Origin: Duganella sp. Leaf126
GTDB taxonomy: Bacteria > Pseudomonadota > Gammaproteobacteria > Burkholderiales > Burkholderiaceae_D
Direction: 5' to 3'
Assembly (NCBI RefSeq): GCF_001423125.1
Contig: NZ_LMNW01000001.1
Coordinates: 483,433-547,432, forward strand
Length of the DNA stretch: 64,000 nt
Shown here in pieces: positions 47,206 through 56,706 of the stretch. The notes under the pieces were generated by a model. The model was not told the origin of the DNA. It ran no database searches and saw only the letters and a program-made list of their open reading frames with translations. A program made the position numbers and the translations under genes. Numbering within the stretch: position 1 is the first letter of the stretch; each line of letters begins with the position of its first letter.

Positions 47206-49256
47206 CGGAGCGCAGCTTCTTCGGCAAACTGCGCCGCTACTACCTGCTGTTTACGGCCGGCTTCGGCGGCTTCCTGCTGGCGCTGATCCTGCTGGAACAG
47301 GAGGGCATGCCGCGCATCTGGATCGGCTACCTGTTCATGTTCGCCACCATCGTGCTGTACGCCACCCTGGGCGTGCTCAGCCGCACATCGAATGTGCTCG
47401 AATATTACGTGGCCGGGCGGCGCGTGCCGGCCATGTTCAACGGCATGGCCACCGCTGCCGACTGGATCTCGGCGGCCAGCTTCATCAGCCTGGCCGGCGG
47501 CCTGTACCTGCACGGCTTCGACGGCCTGGCCTACATCATGGGCTGGACCGGCGGCTACGTGCTGGTGGCGCTGCTGATCGCGCCCTACCTGCGCAAGTTT
47601 TGCCAGTACACGATCCCCGACTTCCTGGCCATGCGCTTCGGCGGCGTCGGCGACGACGACAACCGCGCCGGCAGGCTGGTGCGCATCATGGCGGTGCTGG
47701 CCACCATCATCGTCTCGTTTACCTACGTGGTGGCGCAGATCTACGCGGTGGGGCTGATCACGTCGCGCTTTACCGGCGTCGATTTTTCGGTGGGGATTTT
47801 TCTCGGGCTGGCGTCGATCCTGGTGTGCTCCTTCCTGGGCGGCATGAGGGCCATCACCTGGACCCAGGTGGCGCAATACATCATCATCGTGGTGGCGTTC
47901 CTGCTGCCGGCGGTCTGGATGTCGATCAAGCTCAGCGACAACCCGGTGCCGCAGGTGGCCTACGGCAAGCTGCTGCCCAAGCTCAGCGCGCGCGAGGCGG
48001 TCTTGCAGGCCGATCCGAAGGAAGCCGAGGTGCGCGCCATCTTCCGGCAGCGCGCCGACGATTACCGCCAGCGCCTGGCCGACCTGCCCGCCTCGTGGGA
48101 AGCGGGGCGGCGCAACGCCGAGCGCCGGCTCGACCAGGTCAAGCGCCGCAACGCCTCGCTGTACGAGATCCGCAGCGCCGAGCGGGCGCTGATGGCCTAT
48201 CCCAAGAACCCGGACATCGCCGCCAGCGAATGGGCCCAGGCGCTTGCCTACAACCTGGCCCGGGCCCGGCCGATCAACCCGCATGCCGAACCCTATGCGG
48301 GCGACGCCGCCACCTCCGCCATCAAGCGCAACAACTTCGTCGCGCTGGTGTTCTGCCTGATGCTGGGCACGGTGGCGCTGCCGCACATCCTGATGCGCGC
48401 CTACACCACGCCGTCGGTCCACGCCACGCGGCAATCGATGGTGTGGTCACTGTTCTTCATCCTGCTGATCTACCTGACCATCCCGGCCATGGCGGTGCTG
48501 GTCAAGTACGACATCTACACGGCGCTGGTCGGCAGCGATTTCAATCACCTGCCGGGCTGGGTATCGTACTGGGCCAACGTGGACAAGCTGACGCCGCTGT
48601 TCAGCATCACCGACGTCAACCACGACGGCGTGGTGCAACTGGCCGAGATCACCATCGATGCGGACGTGCTGGTGCTGGCCGCGCCCGAGATCGCCGGGCT
48701 GCCGTACGTGGTGTCAGGCCTGGTGGCGGCCGGCGGCCTGGCTGCCGCCCTGTCCACCGCCGACGGCCTGCTGCTGGCGATGTCGAACGCGCTGTCGCAC
48801 GACATCTATTACAAGATCGTCGATCGCCACGCCTCGACCCAGAAGCGGGTGACGATTTCCAAGCTGCTGCTGCTGGGCGTGGCCTTCATTGCCGCCTACG
48901 CCGCCTCGCAGCGGCCGGGCGACATCATCACGCTGGTGGGCGCGGCGTTTTCGCTGGCCGGCTCCACGCTGTTCCCGGCGCTGGTGCTGGGCGTGTTCTG
49001 GCAGCGCGCCAACTACCAGGGCGCCGTGGCCGGCATGGTGGCCGGTTTCGGCGTCTGCCTGTATTACATGTTGCACGCCAACCCGGTGCTGGGCGGCAGC
49101 GCCGGCGGCCAGTGGTTCCACATTGCGCCCACCTCGGCCGGTATCTTCGGCGTGCCGGCCGGCCTGCTGGTGATGACAGTGGTCAGCCTGCTGACGCCGC
49201 CGCAGGATGGACAGACCGGGGCGCTGGTGGACTATATTCGTGCTCCTGAAAAATAA
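47202..49256 (+). CDS. VC_2705-type sodium:solute symporter with EF-hand loop
   Basis: This 684-residue transporter belongs to the SSS family, in the group linked with acetate or other short carboxylates. Family features include VLEYYVAGRRVPAMFNGMAT, ADWISAASFISLAGGLY and GLVAAGGLAAALSTADGLLLA. It has 13 or more helices. Residues about 265-365 form a charged, coiled-coil-like cytosolic or periplasmic insertion. Residues 471-482 (DVNHDGVVQLAE) match a full EF-hand calcium loop. The substrate is inferred from family only. Confidence 0.88.
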   Translation: MTERSFFGKLRRYYLLFTAGFGGFLLALILLEQEGMPRIWIGYLFMFATIVLYATLGVLSRTSNVLEYYVAGRRVPAMFNGMATAADWISAASFISLAGGLYLHGFDGLAYIMGWTGGYVLVALLIAPYLRKFCQYTIPDFLAMRFGGVGDDDNRAGRLVRIMAVLATIIVSFTYVVAQIYAVGLITSRFTGVDFSVGIFLGLASILVCSFLGGMRAITWTQVAQYIIIVVAFLLPAVWMSIKLSDNPVPQVAYGKLLPKLSAREAVLQADPKEAEVRAIFRQRADDYRQRLADLPASWEAGRRNAERRLDQVKRRNASLYEIRSAERALMAYPKNPDIAASEWAQALAYNLARARPINPHAEPYAGDAATSAIKRNNFVALVFCLMLGTVALPHILMRAYTTPSVHATRQSMVWSLFFILLIYLTIPAMAVLVKYDIYTALVGSDFNHLPGWVSYWANVDKLTPLFSITDVNHDGVVQLAEITIDADVLVLAAPEIAGLPYVVSGLVAAGGLAAALSTADGLLLAMSNALSHDIYYKIVDRHASTQKRVTISKLLLLGVAFIAAYAASQRPGDIITLVGAAFSLAGSTLFPALVLGVFWQRANYQGAVAGMVAGFGVCLYYMLHANPVLGGSAGGQWFHIAPTSAGIFGVPAGLLVMTVVSLLTPPQDGQTGALVDYIRAPEK

Positions 49257-49319
49257 TTTCATGGCTTTTGGCAGAGGCCGGTGCTATTGTGGAGCGCTTA
49301 TCAATTCCACCATATTTTT

Positions 49320-51371
49320 ATGGGCACGCCACGTTCGTTTGCACGGTTGTTCGGCTTCAGCGTCCTGATGGCGCTGGCAGCCGCCGGGTCTCCCCTGACT
49401 GCCGCGCAGGCAGCCGATACTGCGGCCACGGCACCGCCGCCGATTGCCGACTTCTTTGCCAACCCTGAATTCAGCGGCGCCCTGCTCTCGCCCAGCGGCA
49501 AATACCTGGCGGTCCGCATGGGCGCCAAGGACCAGCGCGACCGCCTGGCCGTGGTCACGCTGGCCGACAACAGCGTCAAGGTGGTGGCGTCGTTCAGCGA
49601 CGCCGATATCGGTAACTTCCAGTGGGTAAACGACGAGCGACTGGTGTTTACCGCCACCGACCGCACCGTGGGCCAGGGCGATGCGCGCTACGCGCCGGGC
49701 CTGTACGCGATCAACCGCGATGCGACCAAGTTCGTCCAGCTGGCCAGCCGCAGCGCCAAACCGTTCATCACGTCCGGCGACAGCCTGGTACGCAGCCGAG
49801 ACCTGCTGCCGTGGAACACCTACCTGCTGGGCCAGAAGTCGGCGCAGGACAGCGAGTTCGTGTACGTGGAACAGCCCGACATCACGGCGCCCGGGCAGGT
49901 GCGCAAGGTCAGGCTGCTGCGCCTGAACACGCTCAACGGGCGCTGGACGCCGGTGCACGGCGCGCCCGACGACAGCAGGCATTGGCTGCTCGACGACAAG
50001 GGCGAGCCGCGCATCGTCACCACGTTCAGCAAGGGCGTGGACACAATCATGTACCGCGACCCGGCCACCGATGCCTGGCGCGAACTGGTCCATTACAACG
50101 CCTACACCGGCGGCAAGGGCAGCTTCACGCCGCGCGCCTTCGGTCCCGACGGCACGCTGTACGTGGTCACCTACGCCGGCAAGAATACCGCGTCGCTGCG
50201 CAAGTTCGACTTCGCCACCAACGAGGTGGCGCAGCAGCCGCTGGTGGTACTCGACGGCTACGACTTCAAGGGCAGCCTGCTGACCGCCCAGGGCAAGCTG
50301 CTGGGCGTGCGCTACCTGACCGATGCGCGCGGCACCGCCTGGTTCGACGCCGACATGAAGGCGCTGCAGGCCAGGATCGACGCCATGCTGCCCAACACCA
50401 TCAACCTGATCGACGCCCCGACCCGGCCCGAAGCACCGTGGATGCTGATCACCGCGTACGGCGACCTGTTCCCGTCGCGTACCCTGCTCTACAACAGCGC
50501 TACCGACAAGCTGACCATGGTCGGCATCAGCCATCCGAACATCAAGCCGGAACAGATGGCGCACCAGACCCTGGTGCACTACAAGGCGCGCGACGGCCTC
50601 GAGATACCGGCCTGGCTCACCGTGCCCAAAGGCAGCGGCAAGCACCTGCCGCTGGTGGTGCTGGTGCACGGCGGCCCCTATGTGCGCGGCAACAGCTGGG
50701 GCTGGGATGCGGCCGGCCAGTTCCTGGCCTCGCGCGGCTACGCGGTGCTGGAACCCGAGTATCGCGGCAGCACCGGCTTCGGCACCCGGCTGTTCCGCGC
50801 CGGCTGGAAGCAATGGGGCCTGAAAATGCAGGACGATATCGCCGACGGCGCGCGCTGGGCCATCGCCGAGGGCACGGCCGACCCCAAACGCATCTGCATC
50901 GCCGGCGCCAGCTACGGCGGCTACGCCACCCTGATGGGCCTGATCAACGACAAGGACTTGTACAAGTGCGGCATCGACTGGGCCGGCGTGACCGACATTA
51001 ACATGCTGTACGACGGTCACTGGAACTTCACGTCCGACCTGGCCGAGGAGTGGAAACATTACGGCATGCCGCAATTGGTGGGCGACCAGGTCAAGGACGC
51101 CGAGCAGCTGAAAGCGACCTCGCCGCTGCTGCGCGCCGCCGAAATCACGCAGCCGCTGCTGCTGGCCTACGGCGGCGCCGACATGCGCGTGCCACTGCCG
51201 CACGGCACCAAGTTCTATAACGCGGTCAGGCAGACCAACCCCAACGTCGAATGGATCGAATACCCGGAAGAAGGCCACGGCTGGGCGCTGCCGAAGAACC
51301 GCATCGACTTCTGGGGCCGGGTGGAAAAATTCCTCGATAAGCAGATCGGCCAGGCCGGAGCTGCGCCATGA
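49320..51371 (+). CDS. S9-family (prolyl oligopeptidase-like) secreted peptidase, copy 1
   Basis: This 683-residue protein has a signal peptide (hydrophobic to about residue 33, ending PLTAAQA), a beta-propeller-like N-terminal half and a C-terminal alpha/beta-hydrolase domain. The nucleophile is Ser531 in GASYGGYATLMG; the Asp is in YGGADMRVPLPHG and the His in EEGHGWALP. It probably cleaves peptides in the periplasm. The start is uncertain: ATG at 49320 gives a good signal peptide but lacks a ribosome site, and GTG at 49281 is in frame. It overlaps its paralogue as ATGA. Confidence 0.87.
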   Translation: MGTPRSFARLFGFSVLMALAAAGSPLTAAQAADTAATAPPPIADFFANPEFSGALLSPSGKYLAVRMGAKDQRDRLAVVTLADNSVKVVASFSDADIGNFQWVNDERLVFTATDRTVGQGDARYAPGLYAINRDATKFVQLASRSAKPFITSGDSLVRSRDLLPWNTYLLGQKSAQDSEFVYVEQPDITAPGQVRKVRLLRLNTLNGRWTPVHGAPDDSRHWLLDDKGEPRIVTTFSKGVDTIMYRDPATDAWRELVHYNAYTGGKGSFTPRAFGPDGTLYVVTYAGKNTASLRKFDFATNEVAQQPLVVLDGYDFKGSLLTAQGKLLGVRYLTDARGTAWFDADMKALQARIDAMLPNTINLIDAPTRPEAPWMLITAYGDLFPSRTLLYNSATDKLTMVGISHPNIKPEQMAHQTLVHYKARDGLEIPAWLTVPKGSGKHLPLVVLVHGGPYVRGNSWGWDAAGQFLASRGYAVLEPEYRGSTGFGTRLFRAGWKQWGLKMQDDIADGARWAIAEGTADPKRICIAGASYGGYATLMGLINDKDLYKCGIDWAGVTDINMLYDGHWNFTSDLAEEWKHYGMPQLVGDQVKDAEQLKATSPLLRAAEITQPLLLAYGGADMRVPLPHGTKFYNAVRQTNPNVEWIEYPEEGHGWALPKNRIDFWGRVEKFLDKQIGQAGAAP

Positions 51372-53386
51372 GGCCGCCGCGTCTCGCGCAGGCCCTGCGC
51401 ATGGCGGGCGGCATCTGCGCCGCCGTGCTGGCGCTGACCGCAGCGCCAGCCGGCGCTGCAGCGGCAGCGGCGGCGCCGCCGCCGATAGCCGCCTTCTTCA
51501 GCAACCCCGCCTTCAATGGCGCCATGCTGTCGCCCAACGGTCGCTACCTGGCCGCGTTCATCGGTGCCGAAGGCCGGCATGACGGCCTGGCCGTGGTGGA
51601 CCTGGCGGACATGCAGGCGCAGATGGTGGCCCAGTTTGCCGATACCGATATCGGCGAGGCGCGCTGGGTCAACAACGACAGGCTCGTGTTCAGCACGGTC
51701 GACAAGTCGCTGGGCCGGCGCGACGTGCGCTTTGCGCCCGGCATTTTTGCCGTCAACCGCAATGGCAAGCAGTTCCGCCAGCTGGCGATGCGCAACAACC
51801 AGTTCGTCCGCGACGGCAACGCAACGGAAATGCTGCCCTGGCACACCTACATGATGGACCAGGACGGACCGCAGGACAGCGACGATATCTACGTGATGGA
51901 CAATGGCATCATCGCGCCCGGCATCCTGGTGTCGGTCGATCTGCTGCGGCTCAACACCAAGAACGGCACCTGGCGCGGCGTCGATCACCCGGGCACGGGG
52001 CGCGACTGGCTGCTCGACAACAAGGGCGAACCGCGCCTGATGCATACGCTGGACAAGAACATCCACGCGATCCACTACCGCGATCCGGCCAGCGGGACAT
52101 GGCGCCAGCTGACCAGCTTTGACGCCTACACCGGCGGCAAGCAGGCGTTCACGCCGCTGGCCTTCGGACCGGACGGCACGCTGTACGTGGTGGCCAACAA
52201 CGGCAGCGATCACAGCCAGCTGTACCGCTACGACCTGCAAAACAACAAGCTGGGCCAGAGCCTGGTGGCGCTGGACGGCTTCGATTTCCGCGGCCACCTG
52301 GTGATCAGCAGGAACACGCTGCTCGGCGTGCGCGTCAATGGCGACGCCGAGGGCACGACCTGGTTCGATCCGGCCATGAAGGCCTTGCAGCAGAAGATCG
52401 ATGCGCGGCTGCCGGGTATGGTCAACCTGATCACTCCGCCCAAGGCGCCGGAAACCGCGTGGGTGCTGGTGGAATCGTACTCGGACCGCCAGCCGCGCCG
52501 TTTCCTCGTCTTCAATACCGAAACCGGCAAGCTCAGCGAAGTAGGCAACCTGGCGCCGGCCATCAAGCCTGCCGCCATGGGGCCGCGCGACCTCGTGTAT
52601 TACAAGGCGCGCGACGGCCTGACCATCCCCGCCTGGCTGACCCTGCCGCCGGGCGGCAAGGACAAGAATCTGCCGATGGTGGTACTGGTCCACGGCGGCC
52701 CGTTCCTGCGCGGCGGCTACTGGAACTGGAATGCGGACGCCCAGTTCCTGGCCTCGCGCGGTTACGCGGTGCTGGAACCGGAGTTTCGCGGCAGCACCGG
52801 CTACGGTAACGCCCACTTTGTCGCCGGCTGGAAGCAATGGGGCTTGAAGATGCAGAACGACATTGCCGACGGCACGCGCTGGGCCATCGCCCAGGGCACG
52901 GCAGACGCCAGACGCATCTGCATTGCCGGCGCCAGCTATGGCGGCTATGCCACGCTGATGGGCCTGATCAACGATCCCGACCTGTACCGCTGCGGCATCG
53001 ACTGGGTGGGCGTGACCGACATCGACCTGATGTACAACAGCGGCTGGCGCTACAGCTCGGACCTGTCGGCCGACTGGAAGCAATACGGCATGCCCGAGCT
53101 GGTCGCCGACCAGGTCGGGGACGCCGCGCAGATCCGCGCCACCTCGCCGCTGCGGCGGGCCGCCGAAATCCGGCAGCCGCTGCTGCTGGCCTACGGCGGC
53201 GCCGACGTGCGCGTGCCGCTCAGCCATGGCATCGAGTTCTACAATGCCGTGCGCAAGACCAATGCCGACGTCGAATGGATCGAATACCCGGAAGAAGGCC
53301 ACGGCTGGGCGCTGCCGAAGAACCGCATCGACTTCTGGGGGCGGGTGGAAAAATTCCTCGATAAGCAGATCGGCGCAGCGCCCTAG
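51368..53386 (+). CDS. S9-family secreted peptidase, copy 2 (tandem duplicate)
   Basis: This 672-residue paralogue has the same plan: a signal peptide ending near AGAAAAAAA, a propeller half and the hydrolase domain with Ser523 in GASYGGYATLMG, Asp in YGGADVRVPLSHG and His in EEGHGWALP. It is translationally coupled to copy 1. The last 106 bases (53269-53374) match copy 1 (51245-51350) at all but one position, while the rest has diverged at many synonymous sites. Substrate preferences may differ between copies. Confidence 0.88.
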   Translation: MRPPRLAQALRMAGGICAAVLALTAAPAGAAAAAAAPPPIAAFFSNPAFNGAMLSPNGRYLAAFIGAEGRHDGLAVVDLADMQAQMVAQFADTDIGEARWVNNDRLVFSTVDKSLGRRDVRFAPGIFAVNRNGKQFRQLAMRNNQFVRDGNATEMLPWHTYMMDQDGPQDSDDIYVMDNGIIAPGILVSVDLLRLNTKNGTWRGVDHPGTGRDWLLDNKGEPRLMHTLDKNIHAIHYRDPASGTWRQLTSFDAYTGGKQAFTPLAFGPDGTLYVVANNGSDHSQLYRYDLQNNKLGQSLVALDGFDFRGHLVISRNTLLGVRVNGDAEGTTWFDPAMKALQQKIDARLPGMVNLITPPKAPETAWVLVESYSDRQPRRFLVFNTETGKLSEVGNLAPAIKPAAMGPRDLVYYKARDGLTIPAWLTLPPGGKDKNLPMVVLVHGGPFLRGGYWNWNADAQFLASRGYAVLEPEFRGSTGYGNAHFVAGWKQWGLKMQNDIADGTRWAIAQGTADARRICIAGASYGGYATLMGLINDPDLYRCGIDWVGVTDIDLMYNSGWRYSSDLSADWKQYGMPELVADQVGDAAQIRATSPLRRAAEIRQPLLLAYGGADVRVPLSHGIEFYNAVRKTNADVEWIEYPEEGHGWALPKNRIDFWGRVEKFLDKQIGAAP

Positions 53387-53425
53387 GCAGGGTATAGTCG
53401 GGTTTCTTCATCACCGGGAGAGACC

Positions 53426-54640
53426 ATGACTTCATGCAAAATTCTGGTAGCGCAAGGGGGCGGCCCGACCGCTGTGATCAACCAGTCGCTGGCCGGCGTG
53501 GTGCTTGAGGCGCGCCGCTTCGGCGACATCGGCCGCGTGTACGGCGCCCTGCACGGGGTGCGCGGCATCGTCGACGAGGACCTGGTCGATCTGAGCTGCG
53601 AAACCCGCCACAACCTCGAGATGGTGGCAGCCACGCCGTCGTCGGCGCTCGGCTCCACCCGCGACAAGCCCGATGCGGCCTACTGCGCCGAGATCTTCCG
53701 GGTGCTGCGCGCCCACCAGATCGGGCAGTTCTACTACATCGGCGGCAACGATTCATCGGACACCGTGCGCATCGTCAGCGAACAGGCGCAGCAGGCCGGC
53801 TATCCGCTGCGCTGCATCCATATTCCGAAAACCATCGATAACGACCTGGTCGGCAACGACCATACGCCCGGCTTCCCGTCGGCCGCGCGCTTTGTCGTGC
53901 AGGCGTTCGCTGGCGCCAACCTCGATAACGCCGCGCTGCCCGGCGTGTACGTGGGCGTGGTGATGGGCCGCCACGCCGGCTTTCTTACCGCGGCGGCCGC
54001 GCTCGCCAAGAAATTTCCCGACGATGGCCCGCACCTGCTCTACCTGCCGGAACGGGTGTTCTCGCTCGACCAGTTTCTGCTGGACGTCAAAGACGTGTAT
54101 GCGCGCCACGGGCGCTGCGTGGTGGCCGTGTCGGAAGGCATCCACGATGCCTCGGGCGCAGCGATGGCCACCCTGCTGGCGAAAGAAGTCGAGCGCGATG
54201 CCCACGGCAACGTGCAGCTGTCGGGTACCGGCGCGCTGGCCGACCTGCTGTGCGACGCCATCAAGGCCAGGCTCGGCATCAAGCGCGTGCGCGGCGACAC
54301 CTTCGGCTACCTGCAGCGCTCGTTCCTGGGCTGCGTCTCGGACGTCGACCAGCGCGAGGCGCGCGACGTCGGCGAAAAGGCCGTGCAGTTCGCCATGTGG
54401 GGCGGGCGCGACGGCTCGGTGGCGATCCGCCGCACGGGCGACTACGCGGTCGAGTACAGCCTGCAGCCGTTGCAGGACGTGGCAGGCAAGACGCGGGTGA
54501 TGGACGACGCCTTCATCAGCGCCAGCGGCACCGATGTCACGGACGTGTTTCGCCTGTACCTGCGGCCGCTGCTGGGGTCGGGCATGCCCGATCCGGCCCG
54601 GCTGCGGCACGCGTCGGTCGACAAGATACTCAAGCGATAA
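53426..54640 (+). CDS. 6-phosphofructokinase, probably PPi-dependent
   Basis: This 404-residue enzyme phosphorylates fructose 6-phosphate. The nucleotide or PPi site reads GGNDS at 106-110, with Asp replacing the Gly of ATP-dependent enzymes (GGDGS), and PKTIDND at 134-140 has Lys in place of Gly. Both changes are the signature of PPi-PFK. MGRHAGFLTAAAALA is the sugar-phosphate loop. It closes a near-complete lower glycolytic set in the window. It shares a terminator with purM. Confidence 0.88.
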   Translation: MTSCKILVAQGGGPTAVINQSLAGVVLEARRFGDIGRVYGALHGVRGIVDEDLVDLSCETRHNLEMVAATPSSALGSTRDKPDAAYCAEIFRVLRAHQIGQFYYIGGNDSSDTVRIVSEQAQQAGYPLRCIHIPKTIDNDLVGNDHTPGFPSAARFVVQAFAGANLDNAALPGVYVGVVMGRHAGFLTAAAALAKKFPDDGPHLLYLPERVFSLDQFLLDVKDVYARHGRCVVAVSEGIHDASGAAMATLLAKEVERDAHGNVQLSGTGALADLLCDAIKARLGIKRVRGDTFGYLQRSFLGCVSDVDQREARDVGEKAVQFAMWGGRDGSVAIRRTGDYAVEYSLQPLQDVAGKTRVMDDAFISASGTDVTDVFRLYLRPLLGSGMPDPARLRHASVDKILKR

Positions 54641-54643
54641 CCG

Positions 54644-54671
54644 TAAAAAAAGCACGCCGCAGCGTGCTTTT
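54644..54671. terminator. Bidirectional terminator between the PFK gene and purM
   Basis: Arms GCACGC and GCGTGC around CGCA are flanked by seven A on the left and four T on the right. It serves both convergent genes. Confidence 0.87.
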
Positions 54672-54687
54672 GTGTTCAACCGGGTCG

Positions 54688-55731
54688 TTACACGACGATG
54701 GTCTGGTGCTCGTCGCCGACGCGGGCGCGGATCTTGCCGATCGTGTACACGGTTTCGCCGGCCGCTTCGAGCTGGGCCACTGCTGCTGCCGCATGTTCCT
54801 GCGCGACGATCACGGTCATGCCGATGCCGCAGTTGAACACGCGGTGCATTTCGGCGTCGGCCACGCCGCCGTGCTGCTGCAGCCAGGTGAACAGCGGCGG
54901 CAGCGTCCACGATTTGCTGTCGAGCTCGGCCACCAGGCCGGGCTGCAGCACGCGCGGGATGTTTTCCACCAGGCCGCCGCCGGTGATGTGGACCATGCCC
55001 TTCACTTCCAGCGACGCCATCAGCGCCAGCAGCGGCTTGACATAGATGCGGGTGGGCTGCATCAGCACGTCGGCCAGCTTGCGGCCGTGGAAGTCGCCTT
55101 CCAGGTCCGGCTTGGCCACCTCGATGATCTTGCGCACCAGCGAATAGCCGTTCGAGTGCACGCCCGACGAGGCCAGGCCCAGGATTACGTCGCCGGCGGC
55201 AATCTTGGTGCCGTCGATGATCTGCGATTTTTCCACGGCGCCCACGGCAAAACCGGCCAGGTCGTATTCGCCGGCCGGGTACATGCTTGGCATTTCAGCC
55301 GTTTCGCCGCCGATCAGCGCGCAACCGGCCTGCTCGCAACCCTGCGCGATACCCTTGATGACGTCGGTGGCGATCGCCACGTCGAGCTTGCCGCAAGCGA
55401 AATAATCGAGGAAGAACAGCGGCTCGGCGCCCTGCACCAGGATGTCGTTGACGCTCATGGCCACCAGGTCGATGCCGACCGTGTCGTGGCGGTTCAGCTC
55501 GAACGCCAGCTTGAGCTTGGTGCCGACACCGTCCGTGCCCGACACCAGCACCGGTTCCTTGAACTTCTTGCTGATCTCGAACATCGCGCCGAAACCGCCG
55601 AGGCCGCCCAACACGCCTTCGCGCAGCGTGCGCTTGGCAAATGGCTTGATCGCTTCGACTAAGGCGTCGCCTGCATCGATATCGACGCCGGCGTCACGGT
55701 AGGACAGGGAAACATTTGAAGGTTGGCTCAT
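54688..55731 (-). CDS. purM: Phosphoribosylformylglycinamidine cyclo-ligase (AIR synthetase)
   Basis: This 347-residue enzyme closes the imidazole ring to give AIR, the substrate of PurK. It shows [59 protein letters not shown] (in part), [20 protein letters not shown] and [15 protein letters not shown]. It is divergent from hda with 288 bases between them. Confidence 0.96.
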   Translation of the reverse strand: MSQPSNVSLSYRDAGVDIDAGDALVEAIKPFAKRTLREGVLGGLGGFGAMFEISKKFKEPVLVSGTDGVGTKLKLAFELNRHDTVGIDLVAMSVNDILVQGAEPLFFLDYFACGKLDVAIATDVIKGIAQGCEQAGCALIGGETAEMPSMYPAGEYDLAGFAVGAVEKSQIIDGTKIAAGDVILGLASSGVHSNGYSLVRKIIEVAKPDLEGDFHGRKLADVLMQPTRIYVKPLLALMASLEVKGMVHITGGGLVENIPRVLQPGLVAELDSKSWTLPPLFTWLQQHGGVADAEMHRVFNCGIGMTVIVAQEHAAAAVAQLEAAGETVYTIGKIRARVGDEHQTIVV

Positions 55732-55932
55732 GGTGTATTTCGCAGCGGAGGCGGTAAAATAGAAGGCGGAGACCGTTTTTACAGCGCGGTCGGTCCGCTA
55801 TTTTATCAAACTGCCCCGTCCATCTGCCGTTTTTAACCGTCAACTTCCATTTTTATGCCCGGTGCGGCCGTTTTCCGGACCGATCGGGCGAAAACAGGCT
55901 GCGTTTCTGGCAATTCCGGGGGTTCTACCTTC

Positions 55933-55938
55933 TATAAT
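55933..55938 (+). promoter_or_regulatory. -10 element of the hda operon
   Basis: A perfect TATAAT lies about 80 bases before the hda start in the 288-base purM-hda interval. The -35 is weak (CTGGCA-like, 19-20 bases upstream). The remainder of the interval (55732-56019) holds no gene. Confidence 0.5.
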
Positions 55939-56019
55939 GCATCACGTTGACAAGAACAATGACAAAGGGAATACCAAAAGCGACGTTATGCAGATGAGGG
56001 AACAGATAAGGGAAACTTC

Positions 56020-56706
56020 GTGAAGCAGCTGGTGCTCGACCTGGGCGCGGATCAGCCGCACAGCCTCGACGCGTTCGAGGTTGGCCAAAATGCCGAGGCG
56101 ATGGCGCTGCTGGCGCAGTTCGCCTCGCGCACGGCGCGCGAGCACTTTGCCTACCTGTGGGGCAACGCCGGCGTCGGCAAGACCCACCTGCTCAAAGCCC
56201 TGGCCTCGGCCGGCAGCGAAGACCAGCAGCTGCGCGCACGCTATATCTCGCCGTTCTCGATCGAAACCGAATTCGTGTATTCCCCCGACGTGGATCTGTA
56301 CCTGCTCGACGACTGCGAAAAACTGTCGCCGGTGGCGCAGATCGACGCCTTTGCCCTGTTTAACGAAATCCGCGCCAACCACGCCTTCATGGTGTGCAGC
56401 GGCGCCGTGGCCCCGGCCGTGTTGCCCGTGCGCGAGGATCTGCGCACCCGCATGGGCTGGGGCCTGATCTACCAGATCCACGGCCTCAGCGACGACGAAA
56501 AGGCTGCCGCACTGGGCGCCGCTGCCACCGCGCGCGGCTTGACGCTGTCGCCGGGCGTGATACCCTACCTGCTATCTCATTTCCAGCGGGACATGAGTTC
56601 CCTCTCGACCATGCTCGATTCGCTGGATCAATATTCACTGGAAACCCAACGCCCGATCACGCTGCCGCTGTTGCGCGAGTGGTTGCAGGCGCAAGCACAA
56701 GAATGA
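56020..56706 (+). CDS. hda: DnaA regulatory inactivator Hda
   Basis: This 228-residue AAA+ protein, with the sliding clamp, stimulates ATP hydrolysis by DnaA to prevent re-initiation. The N-terminal KQLVLDLGADQP is the clamp-binding segment. Walker A is WGNAGVGKTHLLKA and the Walker B equivalent is LYLLDDCEKLS. The C-terminal DnaA-like DNA-binding domain is absent, as expected. The GTG start has AAGGGA seven bases upstream. Its stop overlaps the next start as ATGA. Confidence 0.93.
   Translation: MKQLVLDLGADQPHSLDAFEVGQNAEAMALLAQFASRTAREHFAYLWGNAGVGKTHLLKALASAGSEDQQLRARYISPFSIETEFVYSPDVDLYLLDDCEKLSPVAQIDAFALFNEIRANHAFMVCSGAVAPAVLPVREDLRTRMGWGLIYQIHGLSDDEKAAALGAAATARGLTLSPGVIPYLLSHFQRDMSSLSTMLDSLDQYSLETQRPITLPLLREWLQAQAQE

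Noticed and set aside
49284-53302. Two long minus-strand frames (664 and 695 codons) opposite the S9 peptidases
   Set aside because: They resemble each other only because they mirror paralogous genes; no motifs and an antisense-like composition.
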